Positions 48,018-56,248 of a DNA stretch of 64,000 bases are shown here, piece after piece. The stretch is from the NCBI GenBank assembly GCA_047518265.1, contig JAKZRG010000019.1, forward strand, positions 1 to 64,000, written 5' to 3'. This DNA comes from Oceanospirillum sp047518265. Its GTDB lineage: Bacteria > Pseudomonadota > Gammaproteobacteria > Pseudomonadales > Halomonadaceae. A model generated the notes under the pieces. The model searched no databases. It saw only the letters and a list, made by a program, of their open reading frames with translations, and had not been told where the DNA came from. Positions within the stretch are counted from its first letter, which is position 1, and every line of letters begins with the position of its first letter. The translations under genes and the position numbers were made by a program.

Positions 48018-48054
48018 ATGCCACTGCGCCTTAATTGGCAGGTGGCATTTTTAT
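48018..48054 (+). terminator. terminator after second chemoreceptor gene
   Basis: ATGCCAC and GTGGCAT pair, followed by TTTTTATT. Confidence 0.75.
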
Positions 48055-48213
48055 TACAGAAGCTTCCCGCCTTTAATATAAATCCCTCCCCAACAGTTTT
48101 AACCCACAAGCCTACAAAAAATCACAGCATATATTCAAACAGCGTCTAAACTCAGTTCTATACTCTTTACCACACCATAATAAAAACAGAAAACATCCAG
48201 CAGGAGAACAAAC

Positions 48214-48483
48214 ATGCTCACCTTTGAAGATACCGTTGGCTTGAGTGATTTATCGGAAGGGGAAGTATTGGCGATCGCTGAACATGAACACACCGCCCCT
48301 ATTATTGCATCAGGTATCGGCTCATATTTGATACAGCATCACAAAGAACAAATTATTAGCTTATATATTTTAGAAGATCTTGTCCGAGCCCAACGCCACG
48401 GTGATCGACAACATCAAACCGACCTACAGCAAATACTAAATCAGTTTTTAGAGGAACACCCTATTGAAATCCAAATCCATTAG
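48214..48483 (+). CDS. small hypothetical protein
   Basis: An 89-residue acidic helical protein beginning MLTFEDTVGLSDLSEGEVLA. A histidine-containing helix (AIAEHEHTAPIIASGIGSYL) is its most distinct part. The ATG follows AGGAGAACAAAC. No family is recognised; it forms a single-gene unit closed by a hairpin at 48510-48532 (AAACCGG/CCGGTTT). Confidence 0.55.
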   Translation: MLTFEDTVGLSDLSEGEVLAIAEHEHTAPIIASGIGSYLIQHHKEQIISLYILEDLVRAQRHGDRQHQTDLQQILNQFLEEHPIEIQIH

Positions 48484-48594
48484 AACATCACCTAACAGCT
48501 CCTAAAGATAAACCGGCCCTGAACCGGTTTACCCCCTCCCCCGAGTCAAAACCGGCTCTATCTGTACTTATATCTATAGGTGGTGTCTAGAGCA

Positions 48595-49311
48595 TTAAAG
48601 TTTAAAATATTGAGGAGGTGCTAACTTTGCCCCACCCTGCAAAGCCTTATTAACCTTCTCTGTTTTAGCAAAATAACCAGGGCCATAATGATTAGGGGGA
48701 TGAAGAACTTTTAACCACCCCATTTTTTGATACGTTATAGCCAACATTTGTGCACAAAAAGCACTATTGAGACCCGAATCGATATCAAGCCGGCCTTTCA
48801 CCCAGTTTTTAAACTCCTCTTCTGTTGACGGAAAAGGAGTTCCATCATATTGATACATAATCCTTTGAAGCTTTCTCTCATCAACACTGACGCCGGTTAA
48901 TCGAGCAATTGCAAAACGGTATTGAGAACCATCTTTTGAAGGAAAACAAACATCTTGAGCAGCTATATAGTCTTCTAATTTTAATAGATGAGTTCCCGCA
49001 TGCTTCTTCTCGAGTAATTTATCAATACAGTCATCTAACCTATCAAAAGTATCCGCTGTCCATAGATACAATTGTGGGCTTCCTTGAAAGCTGACCACCA
49101 TCGCACTATGACTGAAATCAGTGCCATCTACCTCTTCAATCAATCGACTTTCGGCTGAAGTACCACTACAGAGCAAAACCGACCCACAAGGAATACTATC
49201 AGCAATTTCAACCAATCTTGGGAGGTATTCCACTGCATAACCCTTAGGCGGACGATGTATTCTTGCTGCAATTTTTTTGACGATTTTAAATAGACGGGTT
49301 CCGAATCCCAT
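48595..49311 (-). CDS. YiiX/YebB-like NlpC/P60 superfamily amidase
   Basis: This 238-residue protein belongs to the permuted papain-like group. The histidine is in DGTDFSHSAMVV, and the cysteine appears later in GLNSAFCAQMLAITYQKMGW, the permuted order. Such proteins act on amide or ester bonds in peptides or lipids. It has no signal peptide. The gene starts only ~20 bases from the integrase remnant, so it is the last host gene before the prophage, or was captured at the boundary. Confidence 0.7.
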   Translation of the reverse strand: MGFGTRLFKIVKKIAARIHRPPKGYAVEYLPRLVEIADSIPCGSVLLCSGTSAESRLIEEVDGTDFSHSAMVVSFQGSPQLYLWTADTFDRLDDCIDKLLEKKHAGTHLLKLEDYIAAQDVCFPSKDGSQYRFAIARLTGVSVDERKLQRIMYQYDGTPFPSTEEEFKNWVKGRLDIDSGLNSAFCAQMLAITYQKMGWLKVLHPPNHYGPGYFAKTEKVNKALQGGAKLAPPQYFKL

Positions 49312-49332
49312 AATCTAACCTTAATTCTTTAA

Positions 49333-49413
49333 CTATCGCCGACCTTTTTTGCGTACAATAGCCCGCCAGCGTGTACCACGCTTCTGATATGTCGCTATGA
49401 GTGTACCAGTCAT
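49333..49413 (-). pseudogene. int: phage integrase, N-terminal remnant (26 codons)
   Basis: The minus-strand ATG at 49413 opens a 26-codon frame that starts MTGTLIATYQKRGTRWRAIV and continues RKKGRR before TAG. This is the first beta-sheet of the arm-type DNA-binding domain of tyrosine integrases (pattern KRGxxWRAxVRRKG). The catalytic part is absent; the sequence that follows is the YiiX-like gene. In P2 the int gene lies beside the repressor on this strand, so position supports the call. Either a deletion removed the rest or attP lies inside int and the remainder is at the far end. Confidence 0.6.
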
Positions 49414-49460
49414 TTCTTGTTTTTAGGCCGGGATAGCCACTTGGTACAGTAATGGTACAC
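49371..49460. repeat. octamer GTGTACCA in two direct and two inverted copies
   Basis: GTGTACCA occurs at 49371 and 49401. Inverted copies are at 49442 (TGGTACAG, one mismatch) and 49453 (TGGTACAC). The cluster covers the start of the int remnant and is likely a binding site for integrase or excisionase. Confidence 0.5.
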
Positions 49461-50271
49461 CAATATTGATATTCCGGGGTATTTCGGGGTATCGAGAGTG
49501 ATTTAATAATTTATCAAAAACCCCTGAAGCCCGCATGAATACTGAAAAAAATCCATTAAACCGCCATCGCCGTTTCTCTGTCGCTCCCATGCTGGATTGG
49601 ATCTGTTAAAAATAAAATCCTTTAGAAACAAACAGCTACAGACAATTATTTTTTCATGTCGCAAAATTGTCGCACTGACATAGAAATTACTCTCTGATTC
49701 ACCGCTCTAAACCTCCTATATAAGTACCTACAAGACACTTACGCACTACACAAAGACACCTCAACAGACCTGTAACCACTAACAGTCCACTTGCAAACGA
49801 CTTGCAACCAAAACCTGTCCGTTTATAAGTTACTAACAACAAAAAACAACTCACTCTGCCTCCAAAATCCTGATCATTTTCTGTACAACCCATCCACAGA
49901 AAATCACTCCTCCCCACGCCTGCGGAGTTTTCACATGTTTTTTATTCTGCAATTCTGATTGTGCTGTTTAAATACCGCTGGCAGGCTCTAGAATAGGCCT
50001 GTAGCGGCGTTTTAATAGCAATCAGGATTTGCAGAGGGCTGCACAAAATTGCAGTTATACGCCGTTTTATTGCAATATGATTTACATAGAAACCGCTCTG
50101 GAATGGGCTTTTTCAGACGATTGTTAACAAACCGTAAATAAAAATATTTTTTGCAATACTGGGATAAACAGGGCTGAACACCTGATATTTACTGGCCTGC
50201 AACGGGTTTTAGTCGGGTGGAAAAATGGCAGAAAAAACAGAGGGGAAAATCAGGTAGATTTCTATGGCCAT
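49414..50271. other. ~860-bp prophage end region without genes
   Basis: This runs between the integrase remnant and the repressor terminator. It holds several loosely similar AT-rich segments, for example GGCGTTTTAATAGCAATCAGGATTT near 50012 and GCCGTTTTATTGCAATATGATTT near 50062, and two ACTTGCAA repeats near 49790-49806. No plausible gene is seen. It may be the attachment/arm-site region. Confidence 0.4.
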
Positions 50272-50303
50272 AAAAAAAGCCAGAGGATTAGTCTGGCTTT
50301 TTT
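50272..50303. terminator. bidirectional terminator after the repressor gene
   Basis: AAAAAAAGCCAGA and TCTGGCTTTTTT form a long stem with T-runs on both strands, 16 bases past the repressor stop. Confidence 0.8.
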
Positions 50304-50318
50304 GGGCTATAGGGTAAA

Positions 50319-50774
50319 TCAAACAATAGCGTGTTTTTTCAGTACCTGGTTAATAGCGGCCTGCAGATCAGACTGAATCGCCTCGCCATTTTGATTAGGT
50401 TCTGATGACCGATATTCAGCAATCACTTCCAAATGTTTTTCTAACATCTCATCAGTCACAACCAGGTCTTTTTTGCGCTCTGAACGAGGAAGTGATTCAT
50501 TCACCTCATCTCTGACCGCTTCGATCATCTCCGGGCTGTACTGCCCAATCTCTGGAAACGTTTTATCGAGCATCAACCACATTGCGTATCGCTCAATTTG
50601 TTTAACAGAGAAAATCATCTGCAGATGATCAAATGTCGCGTATCCCTTCTGTTCAATATTGCGCATTGTCCCCTGTGCAATACCACTTAGAGCTACTAAT
50701 CCATCCTGCGTTATTCGCTCTGCTTTCCTTGCCGCTTTCAGTTTCTCTCGAAACATCTCGCTCGTATCAGCCAT
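50319..50774 (-). CDS. phage repressor, XRE-type HTH
   Basis: This 151-residue protein starts with a helix-turn-helix (residues ~10-40, KLKAARKAERITQDGLVALS and GIAQGTMRNIEQ) and has a helical C-terminal half. It occupies the position of P2 gene C, divergent from a Cox-like gene with operator repeats between. No LexA-like autoprotease serine/lysine motif is seen, so induction by SOS self-cleavage is unlikely. I infer that it maintains lysogeny. Confidence 0.75.
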   Translation of the reverse strand: MADTSEMFREKLKAARKAERITQDGLVALSGIAQGTMRNIEQKGYATFDHLQMIFSVKQIERYAMWLMLDKTFPEIGQYSPEMIEAVRDEVNESLPRSERKKDLVVTDEMLEKHLEVIAEYRSSEPNQNGEAIQSDLQAAINQVLKKHAIV

Positions 50775-50841
50775 ACGCGATCTCTCTAATTAGATTTACG
50801 TACAAAAACCGCCTTATTTCGCCTCTAATCTCTAAAAATAC

Positions 50842-50944
50842 AAAAAAGTAATTGCATGTAGCTACTTTTTCACATAAATTCACATCTAGTAATTAGATAC
50901 AGGTATTTTTCAAGGCTGTTTCTACATTTAGTAATCATTGTAGC
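50842..50944. promoter_or_regulatory. operator repeats between repressor and Cox-like genes
   Basis: Three related sites, AGTAATTGCATGTAGCT (50847), AGTAATTAGATACAGG (50888) and AGTAATCATTGTAGCT (50929), are spaced about 41 bases apart. The first is embedded in a palindrome, AAAAAAGTA (50842-50850) to TACTTTTT (50863-50870). They are placed to control both divergent early promoters. Confidence 0.6.
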
Positions 50945-50963
50945 TTATTAGAGGGTAATAATC

Positions 50964-51254
50964 ATGTCTGATTTAAAAAGCACATTAACCAACGAAATCG
51001 AAAAAGTTATCAGCAGTTCAGAGTTTCAAGGGCGGCTATTATCACTGCTGGCCAGCAGCCCTGTGCCGGTGATGACTAAGCGAAAATTTGCCAGGGAAAC
51101 AGGGCTGGATGAGTTTTCAACAAACGAACACGGTGATGGCGTTGTTCAAAAATTCGTTGAGAATAAATTTATTCCCAGCGTGAAATTTGGCCGACACCGC
51201 ATGATCGATCTGGATGGCTTGCGTATCCAGATTGCGAACACTCGCGGGGAATAG
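50964..51254 (+). CDS. Cox-like phage regulator
   Basis: A 96-residue protein begins MSDLKSTLTNEIEKVISSSE and ends with a winged-helix-like part: MTKRKFARETGLDE, then NKFIPSVKFGRHRMIDLDGL. This matches excisionase/Cox-type proteins that read a target-site name and bind as MerR-like winged helices. It is first in the rightward early operon, two bases before the primase gene. Function as excisionase and anti-repressor is inferred from position. Confidence 0.6.
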   Translation: MSDLKSTLTNEIEKVISSSEFQGRLLSLLASSPVPVMTKRKFARETGLDEFSTNEHGDGVVQKFVENKFIPSVKFGRHRMIDLDGLRIQIANTRGE

Positions 51255-51256
51255 CC

Positions 51257-53938
51257 ATGGCTAAGATATACCAAGATATGGACAGTCGCCTGGTTAACGA
51301 TGTCACCAAAAAACTGGAAGAAAGGTTTAGCTTTAAAGCCAGCCAGGACGGTCGATACTTACGAGGCGAATGCCCCGACTGCGAGAAAAAAGAAGCTTTT
51401 ACTTGGGCTAAACGTCCTGGTGTAGTGATCTGCCAGAGAGATAACGGGTGTGGCACCCGTAATTCAATTCGAGAACTGTTTCCCGAACTATTTGAGGAAT
51501 GGTCAGAACGCTACCCACCGACAGAGAAAGACCCGAAAGCCACCGCCAGAGCATATTTAACAATTGATCGGCAACTCAGTCTATCGATCCTGCAAGGAAA
51601 GTGGGAACAGGGTTATGTTCGTCTACGTGATGGCACTTATGCTGAAACCGTGAAATTCCCATTATGGGATGATCACTATTGGCAGCGTATCCTAGATAAG
51701 AGCAAAATTCCGCTACAGGCCTGCCCCCCAGAACAGCGCAAGAAAGCCAAATTCAGCAACAATATTAAATACGGTGGTAAACACTGGATACCGCCAGAGG
51801 TTGAGATAAAAAAAGGGGATACAGTTCGCATTGTCGAGGGTATTTTCCACTGCATTGCTTTATGGATGCACGGTATCAAAGCAGTTGCGGCATTCAGCTC
51901 TAACAACTTCCCCCGTGAGTTCATCAAAGAACACAAAGACCTGAGTATTGAATGGGTACTCGCATATGACAGCGATAAAGCAGGTCAAAAAGCCACACTG
52001 AAATATATTGATGAACTCAAAGAACTCAATCTGAAATTTGCCGTTGACCAAGCCCCTAGCAAAAAACGTGACTGGGACGATTGTCACCGCCTAGATCTGC
52101 TCGACGACGAGTATTTCTGGAAACAGTGCCGATACAGGGGTGATCTGCTTCAGGCAGAAAGCCCCATTGACCACGCTTACTGCATGTATAACAACGCTGA
52201 AAACAAAGCATTATTCAGCTACAGGATCTTTGAATTTGGCAACGCAACTCATGCTATTTCCATTGATAACACTGATGTAGAAAAGCAGATGGAAAAGGGC
52301 GTATCTCCACCACAAGCGTTCAGATCCTGCGCCAAGCTACGGAAAATTAGCAACTGTACCCATGAGTTTCTGTACATCGAGCGGGACGACCTAAGCGACG
52401 AGCAATTTTATGTATTAAAGCTACGTTATGAAAACGGCCATAAAGACCAGATTGTACAGCTAGCCGGTGGCCATATCGATGCACCCGGAAGCCTAAACAA
52501 AGCTCTGCTTCAGCGGGGAAGCGGTGCCAAATTCAGTGGCAATGCTAAAGACCTCGATAGATTGCAAAACATATGGTTTAAACAGATCAAAACCATCCAG
52601 TCCATACCTTATGTAGGATACGAGCAGGCCAGTAGCACCTATGTTTACCAAACGTTTGCCGTAAAAGATGGCAAAGTGATCCCAAAAAACTCAGATGGTT
52701 TTTTTGAACTGGGACGAGAAGGACTAAGAACCAACCTAAAATCTCCTCTTATTAATTTCCATAATGAATTTGATCCACGCTGGGTGCGGGATCTATACCA
52801 AGCATTTGGCCATAAAGGGCTTTTAGTGCTGGGCTTCTGGGTATCCAGTCTATTTGCGGTTCAGATCCGTCGTAAATATAAAAGCCTCCCCTTCTTAGAG
52901 TTAACCGGTGAACCAGCCGCTGGTAAATCGACCTTAATTGAAGGCTTATGGTATGGCTGCGGGCGGGACTATGAAGGCATAGACCCAGCCAAGGCACGGC
53001 CAGCAGCACTAAGGCGAACATTCAACCAGGTTTCTAACATGCCTATTGTTCTGATTGAATCAGATTACAACGAGGATCAAGGGCCAAAACAAGCCGCTTT
53101 CACCTTTGACAGTATCAAACCCCTAGCCGATGGTCGTGGCACAGGTTCTATCGGTATTGCGAACAGAGGTAACGACACAGAAGAAGCTATGTTCCAGGGT
53201 GCTATCGTAATCGCTCAAAACAACCCAGTTCATGGACAACCAGCCACCTTGCAACGGATTGTGGCCATAAAATTAAGCCGAGGAAAGCGAGATACGCTAG
53301 ATGCTTATAAACGGTTCACAGAAACCTCTAAAGCCCCAGAGTTTGCCGGATTTCTACCCCATGTTCTAAAACAGGAGAAAGAGTGGCTGGAATTATTCTC
53401 CAGCAAAATAGAAGAGTTCGAAGAAGGCTTTTGGAAAGAAGAACGATTAACGGATATTCAAAGCCGTCTGGTTATGAATCACAACCAACTGATTTCCGCT
53501 GTGGCCACCCTACCCATGATATTTGGTAACGACCTGATCACCCCTGAAATGGTAAATCAGTGTCACCAAGAAGTTAAAGACATGATGGTTAACCGGCATC
53601 GACTACTGGGAGGCGACATACCGATACTGGAACAGTTCTGGGAAATTTATCACTACGTTAATGATAAGCCCTCAGAACACTCTACACCGGAAAACCCTGT
53701 TATTGAACATCAACTGAACCACCACAAACAGTCCAGCGAGTTTATTGCCATCAACCTACCGGGATTTGATGAAGCGTGCAGAGACCGAGGACAACGGCGG
53801 TTTGATCTAACAGAACTAAAACGAAAGCTGCCCAGCTCCCGTAGATATAAATATGTACGACAAAAGAAGATCTGGAGTGCCATTCACCGGAAAACAGTCA
53901 ACTGTTGGATATTTAGCGTTAAAGGCAACACAGAGTAG
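51257..53938 (+). CDS. phage primase-helicase
   Basis: At 893 residues this is a fused replication protein. An N-terminal zinc ribbon (RGECPDCEKK; VICQRDNGCG) resembles DnaG/gp4-type primases. A TOPRIM domain follows (VRIVEGIFHCIALWMHGIKA; VLAYDSDKAGQKATLKYIDE). The C-terminal helicase part has Walker A LTGEPAAGKSTLIEG and Walker B-like IVLIESDYNEDQ. The type is common in P2/P4-related elements and ICEs. It replaces the P2 A-protein (rolling-circle nickase), so this phage probably replicates from its own origin by priming and unwinding, a P4-like mode. Confidence 0.85.
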   Translation: MAKIYQDMDSRLVNDVTKKLEERFSFKASQDGRYLRGECPDCEKKEAFTWAKRPGVVICQRDNGCGTRNSIRELFPELFEEWSERYPPTEKDPKATARAYLTIDRQLSLSILQGKWEQGYVRLRDGTYAETVKFPLWDDHYWQRILDKSKIPLQACPPEQRKKAKFSNNIKYGGKHWIPPEVEIKKGDTVRIVEGIFHCIALWMHGIKAVAAFSSNNFPREFIKEHKDLSIEWVLAYDSDKAGQKATLKYIDELKELNLKFAVDQAPSKKRDWDDCHRLDLLDDEYFWKQCRYRGDLLQAESPIDHAYCMYNNAENKALFSYRIFEFGNATHAISIDNTDVEKQMEKGVSPPQAFRSCAKLRKISNCTHEFLYIERDDLSDEQFYVLKLRYENGHKDQIVQLAGGHIDAPGSLNKALLQRGSGAKFSGNAKDLDRLQNIWFKQIKTIQSIPYVGYEQASSTYVYQTFAVKDGKVIPKNSDGFFELGREGLRTNLKSPLINFHNEFDPRWVRDLYQAFGHKGLLVLGFWVSSLFAVQIRRKYKSLPFLELTGEPAAGKSTLIEGLWYGCGRDYEGIDPAKARPAALRRTFNQVSNMPIVLIESDYNEDQGPKQAAFTFDSIKPLADGRGTGSIGIANRGNDTEEAMFQGAIVIAQNNPVHGQPATLQRIVAIKLSRGKRDTLDAYKRFTETSKAPEFAGFLPHVLKQEKEWLELFSSKIEEFEEGFWKEERLTDIQSRLVMNHNQLISAVATLPMIFGNDLITPEMVNQCHQEVKDMMVNRHRLLGGDIPILEQFWEIYHYVNDKPSEHSTPENPVIEHQLNHHKQSSEFIAINLPGFDEACRDRGQRRFDLTELKRKLPSSRRYKYVRQKKIWSAIHRKTVNCWIFSVKGNTE

Positions 53939-53997
53939 CCATAACCTAACTTATATAGCCACAAATCCTCATAACAAAAATACCGGAGCAATATCGC

Positions 53998-54384
53998 ATG
54001 AATATATTTTTTGACCCCAGAAAATCAGCATTTCTACTATTAGGTATATATAGTGGGAAACTAGTTAGAATAGTAAGAGTACTCTGTAGAGTAGATTCTA
54101 TAAGGGCTATAGGCTTACCGTTGAACGGTGAGAGCACGGAAGAGTCTTACTTACTGCGCTTACTACGGTCTGGTTTTCACTATTTAAAAAAAACCTTTAA
54201 AAACAATGCACTTACCAAACATCTTACTTTCAATTCCAGCATTCTTACCATTTTAGGAAAACCTACAACCCGCATTCTAGAGGGGGGGCAGATACCAATT
54301 CCTATAACTCTTACCATCCTAACCGGGTTCCCACCCCACATACCCAGAGAATTTCGCAGAGAACATTTTTCCAAACGCAAATAA
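53998..54384 (+). CDS. doubtful ORF in inverted-repeat region
   Basis: The 128-codon frame has CGGAG nine bases before its ATG, but overlapping frames on the minus strand are equally long. Its sequence (GKLVRIVRVLCRVDSIRAIG) is mirrored by the minus-strand translation of the second half. The coding potential probably reflects an inverted repeat and not a protein. Listed as doubtful. Confidence 0.2.
   Translation: MNIFFDPRKSAFLLLGIYSGKLVRIVRVLCRVDSIRAIGLPLNGESTEESYLLRLLRSGFHYLKKTFKNNALTKHLTFNSSILTILGKPTTRILEGGQIPIPITLTILTGFPPHIPREFRREHFSKRK
54059..54329. repeat. imperfect ~65-bp inverted repeat with ~135-bp spacer
   Basis: AACTAGTTAGAATAGTAAGA (54059 onward) is mirrored by AACCCGGTTAGGATGGTAAG on the minus strand from 54329, and TCTATAAGGGCTATAGGCTT (54097 onward) by TCTAGAATGCGGGTTGTAGG on the minus strand from 54281. 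Order and spacing are kept. It lies just after the primase-helicase gene, where an origin could be. Confidence 0.5.
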
Positions 54385-54453
54385 ACCCAGGAGTTGCCGC
54401 TCCTTTTCATTAACCAATCAACCGTTAAACCCAAAAAACACAAGGACTACACC

Positions 54454-54714
54454 ATGACCGTAAAACAACTGACACCACGCCTACCGATCACCGGTATAGA
54501 AGTCACCGCCACCAACCAAACCGAAATCATCGCGTTTATGAGAGAGCATTGTGAACCACGAGACATGCACGCTTTTGAACGGAAAGCAGCCGAGAACCCC
54601 AACTGGTGTTACACCATCGGTAGCTGGCTGATTTGCGAAAGCGGACGTATTAGACATTTCAGTAGAGCAGAAACCGCCCAGCATTTTGAGTTAGATCAAT
54701 CCACCACCCGATAA
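54454..54714 (+). CDS. small phage protein of unknown function
   Basis: An 86-residue protein starts at ATG 54454 (AAGGA seven bases upstream). It reads MTVKQLTPRLPITGIEVTAT and carries NWCYTIGSWLICESGRIRHF near its end. No family is recognised. An upstream extension to 54394 has no ribosome site. Confidence 0.5.
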   Translation: MTVKQLTPRLPITGIEVTATNQTEIIAFMREHCEPRDMHAFERKAAENPNWCYTIGSWLICESGRIRHFSRAETAQHFELDQSTTR

Positions 54715-54764
54715 CCTGAAAATATCAAAAGTAATCGAAAAATTAACAGCGAATACAAACAGTT

Positions 54765-55565
54765 ATGACGTTATACAAGCGCGATAGTGATTTACCATTT
54801 TCATGTGTCATACCGGCACAACAAAAATGGAGATTTACAATCATGCTATTAGGAACACTAGCGGTCATACAGCTGGCCGTATTCGCTGTTTTTTATACAT
54901 TGGAACGGATTATTCCCGCCACTCAAAGAAAAGAGCCCCACCAGTTTAATTACTGGTGGCTGGCCCTCGGTGCATTTGCGCTAATTTGGTTACGGGTATT
55001 AATGCTAGCGTGGGATCTGCCCCTACCATCATTAGGGATTACTATTCCGGTAGACTCAGTAATAGCAGAAGGCTTTCTTTTTTATACCGTCTATTCATTT
55101 GGTAACTACTGGGCGCATCGTTGGAAACATACAAACTATACCCTGTGGCATTACACCCACACGTTCCACCACATGCCATCGCACATGGATACAAGGGTTG
55201 CGTTTTTTAGGCACCCAAGCGAAATACTGTTTAATTCAGTTTATTTAATCGTACTGGGCCAAATGATATTTGGTATTAGTTTAGAAGCCGCAGCAATTGC
55301 CCTAGTGATAGAAGGGTGCTTAGAATCGTTTCATCACGCTAATATCCGCCTACCCCGCTGGATGCGGCCCCTAGGCTATGTCATACAAACCCCAGAAATG
55401 CACCTAGTACACCATGAACTAGGTAGACATAAGTCTAATTATACCCCGTTCCTATGGGACAGCATTTTTGGTACAGTCTCGTTCCCACACACGGACACTA
55501 TAATGACCGGCTTTAATAACAGCGACAAAATAAGGCCGTTTTTCTTATTCAGAAATCATAAATAG
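54765..55565 (+). CDS. fatty acid hydroxylase/sterol desaturase superfamily membrane protein, prophage-borne
   Basis: This 266-residue membrane di-iron enzyme has hydrophobic helices and the histidine clusters of the superfamily: HRWKHTNYTLWHYTHTFHH, then ESFHHANIRLPRWM and PEMHLVHHELGRHKSNYTPF followed by LWDSIFGT. Such enzymes hydroxylate or desaturate lipids. Substrate is unknown. A second ATG at 54843 has GGAG upstream and may be the real start. It is a cargo gene in the prophage, 14 bases from an HTH gene and likely cotranscribed with it. Confidence 0.8.
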   Translation: MTLYKRDSDLPFSCVIPAQQKWRFTIMLLGTLAVIQLAVFAVFYTLERIIPATQRKEPHQFNYWWLALGAFALIWLRVLMLAWDLPLPSLGITIPVDSVIAEGFLFYTVYSFGNYWAHRWKHTNYTLWHYTHTFHHMPSHMDTRVAFFRHPSEILFNSVYLIVLGQMIFGISLEAAAIALVIEGCLESFHHANIRLPRWMRPLGYVIQTPEMHLVHHELGRHKSNYTPFLWDSIFGTVSFPHTDTIMTGFNNSDKIRPFFLFRNHK

Positions 55566-55578
55566 TAAGGCGACAAAT

Positions 55579-55902
55579 ATGGACGTAACGGAAGATCAAA
55601 TAATTAATAAATCTGGTTTTATAACACCCGATTTTACACAACAATTATCACAGTCTTTTGATGCTGTAGGCATTGAAGCACTTGAACAGACGTTACGTCT
55701 AAAGATTGCCGATTATTTAAACAGCAAAGTAGAAAAAGACGGTCGCGAACGTAAAGGGAGTTATCGACTATTGGCAGAAGCAACGGGGATATCACGCACG
55801 TATATCAATGACTTTCACGCGAAAGAACGAGCCATTTGTATTACTAATATGAATCTGCTGGCAGAGTTCTTTAAAGTGAAGTACATAGTCTCAAACTTCT
55901 GA
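55579..55902 (+). CDS. small HTH protein
   Basis: A 107-residue protein whose C-terminal half is an HTH (KGSYRLLAEATGISRTYIND, then ICITNMNLLAEFFKVKYIV). It may repress its own unit or the genes to the right. A dyad at 55922-55955 between this gene and the next is a candidate operator. No family name can be assigned. Confidence 0.55.
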   Translation: MDVTEDQIINKSGFITPDFTQQLSQSFDAVGIEALEQTLRLKIADYLNSKVEKDGRERKGSYRLLAEATGISRTYINDFHAKERAICITNMNLLAEFFKVKYIVSNF

Positions 55903-55921
55903 CCATAATAGTTGTCAGTTT

Positions 55922-55955
55922 CCTTTTAGATAGTTAATATCTATCCATCAAAAGG
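55922..55955. promoter_or_regulatory. nested dyad, candidate operator
   Basis: CCTTTT (55922) and AAAAGG (55950) enclose GATAG (55929) and CTATC (55941). It lies between the HTH gene and the 74-residue ORF. Confidence 0.4.
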
Positions 55956-55972
55956 ACAGTGAGGTAAGAACC

Positions 55973-56197
55973 ATGTCTAAGGACGTATTAAAAGCAGTAG
56001 AAACCGAAGAGATAAGCGAATATCAAGCAGGGTTAGAGCAAGAAGCAGTAGAACCTGCCGCTTGTATGCTATCGTTTTTATCTAAAGTCATGCTAGAAGG
56101 GCACAGCCCCCAAGAGCAAGAATCTATCGGCCTTGGGCACCTTCTGGAACATATCAAAACCCGCGTTCAAGATATCCCAGCTAGCTGCCGCGCATAA
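55973..56197 (+). CDS. small acidic hypothetical protein
   Basis: 74 residues, starting MSKDVLKAVETEEISEYQAG, after a GTGAGGTAAGAACC ribosome site. Glu-rich with a helical middle. Nothing in it points to a function. Followed by a strong terminator shared with the convergent WYL-BRCT gene. Confidence 0.5.
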   Translation: MSKDVLKAVETEEISEYQAGLEQEAVEPAACMLSFLSKVMLEGHSPQEQESIGLGHLLEHIKTRVQDIPASCRA

Positions 56198-56224
56198 GCA
56201 ACAACCCGCAATACCCCACACTAG

Positions 56225-56248
56225 ACCGGCCCTCGTGGCCGGTTTTTT
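56225..56248 (+). terminator. terminator between converging prophage genes
   Basis: ACCGGCC-CTCGT-GGCCGGT is a perfect stem with TTTTTT after it. It overlaps the stop region of the minus-strand gene. Confidence 0.85.

Noticed and set aside
54180..54443. Minus-strand 87-residue ORF after the primase gene
   Set aside because: It mirrors the plus-strand translation through the inverted repeat and has no ribosome site.
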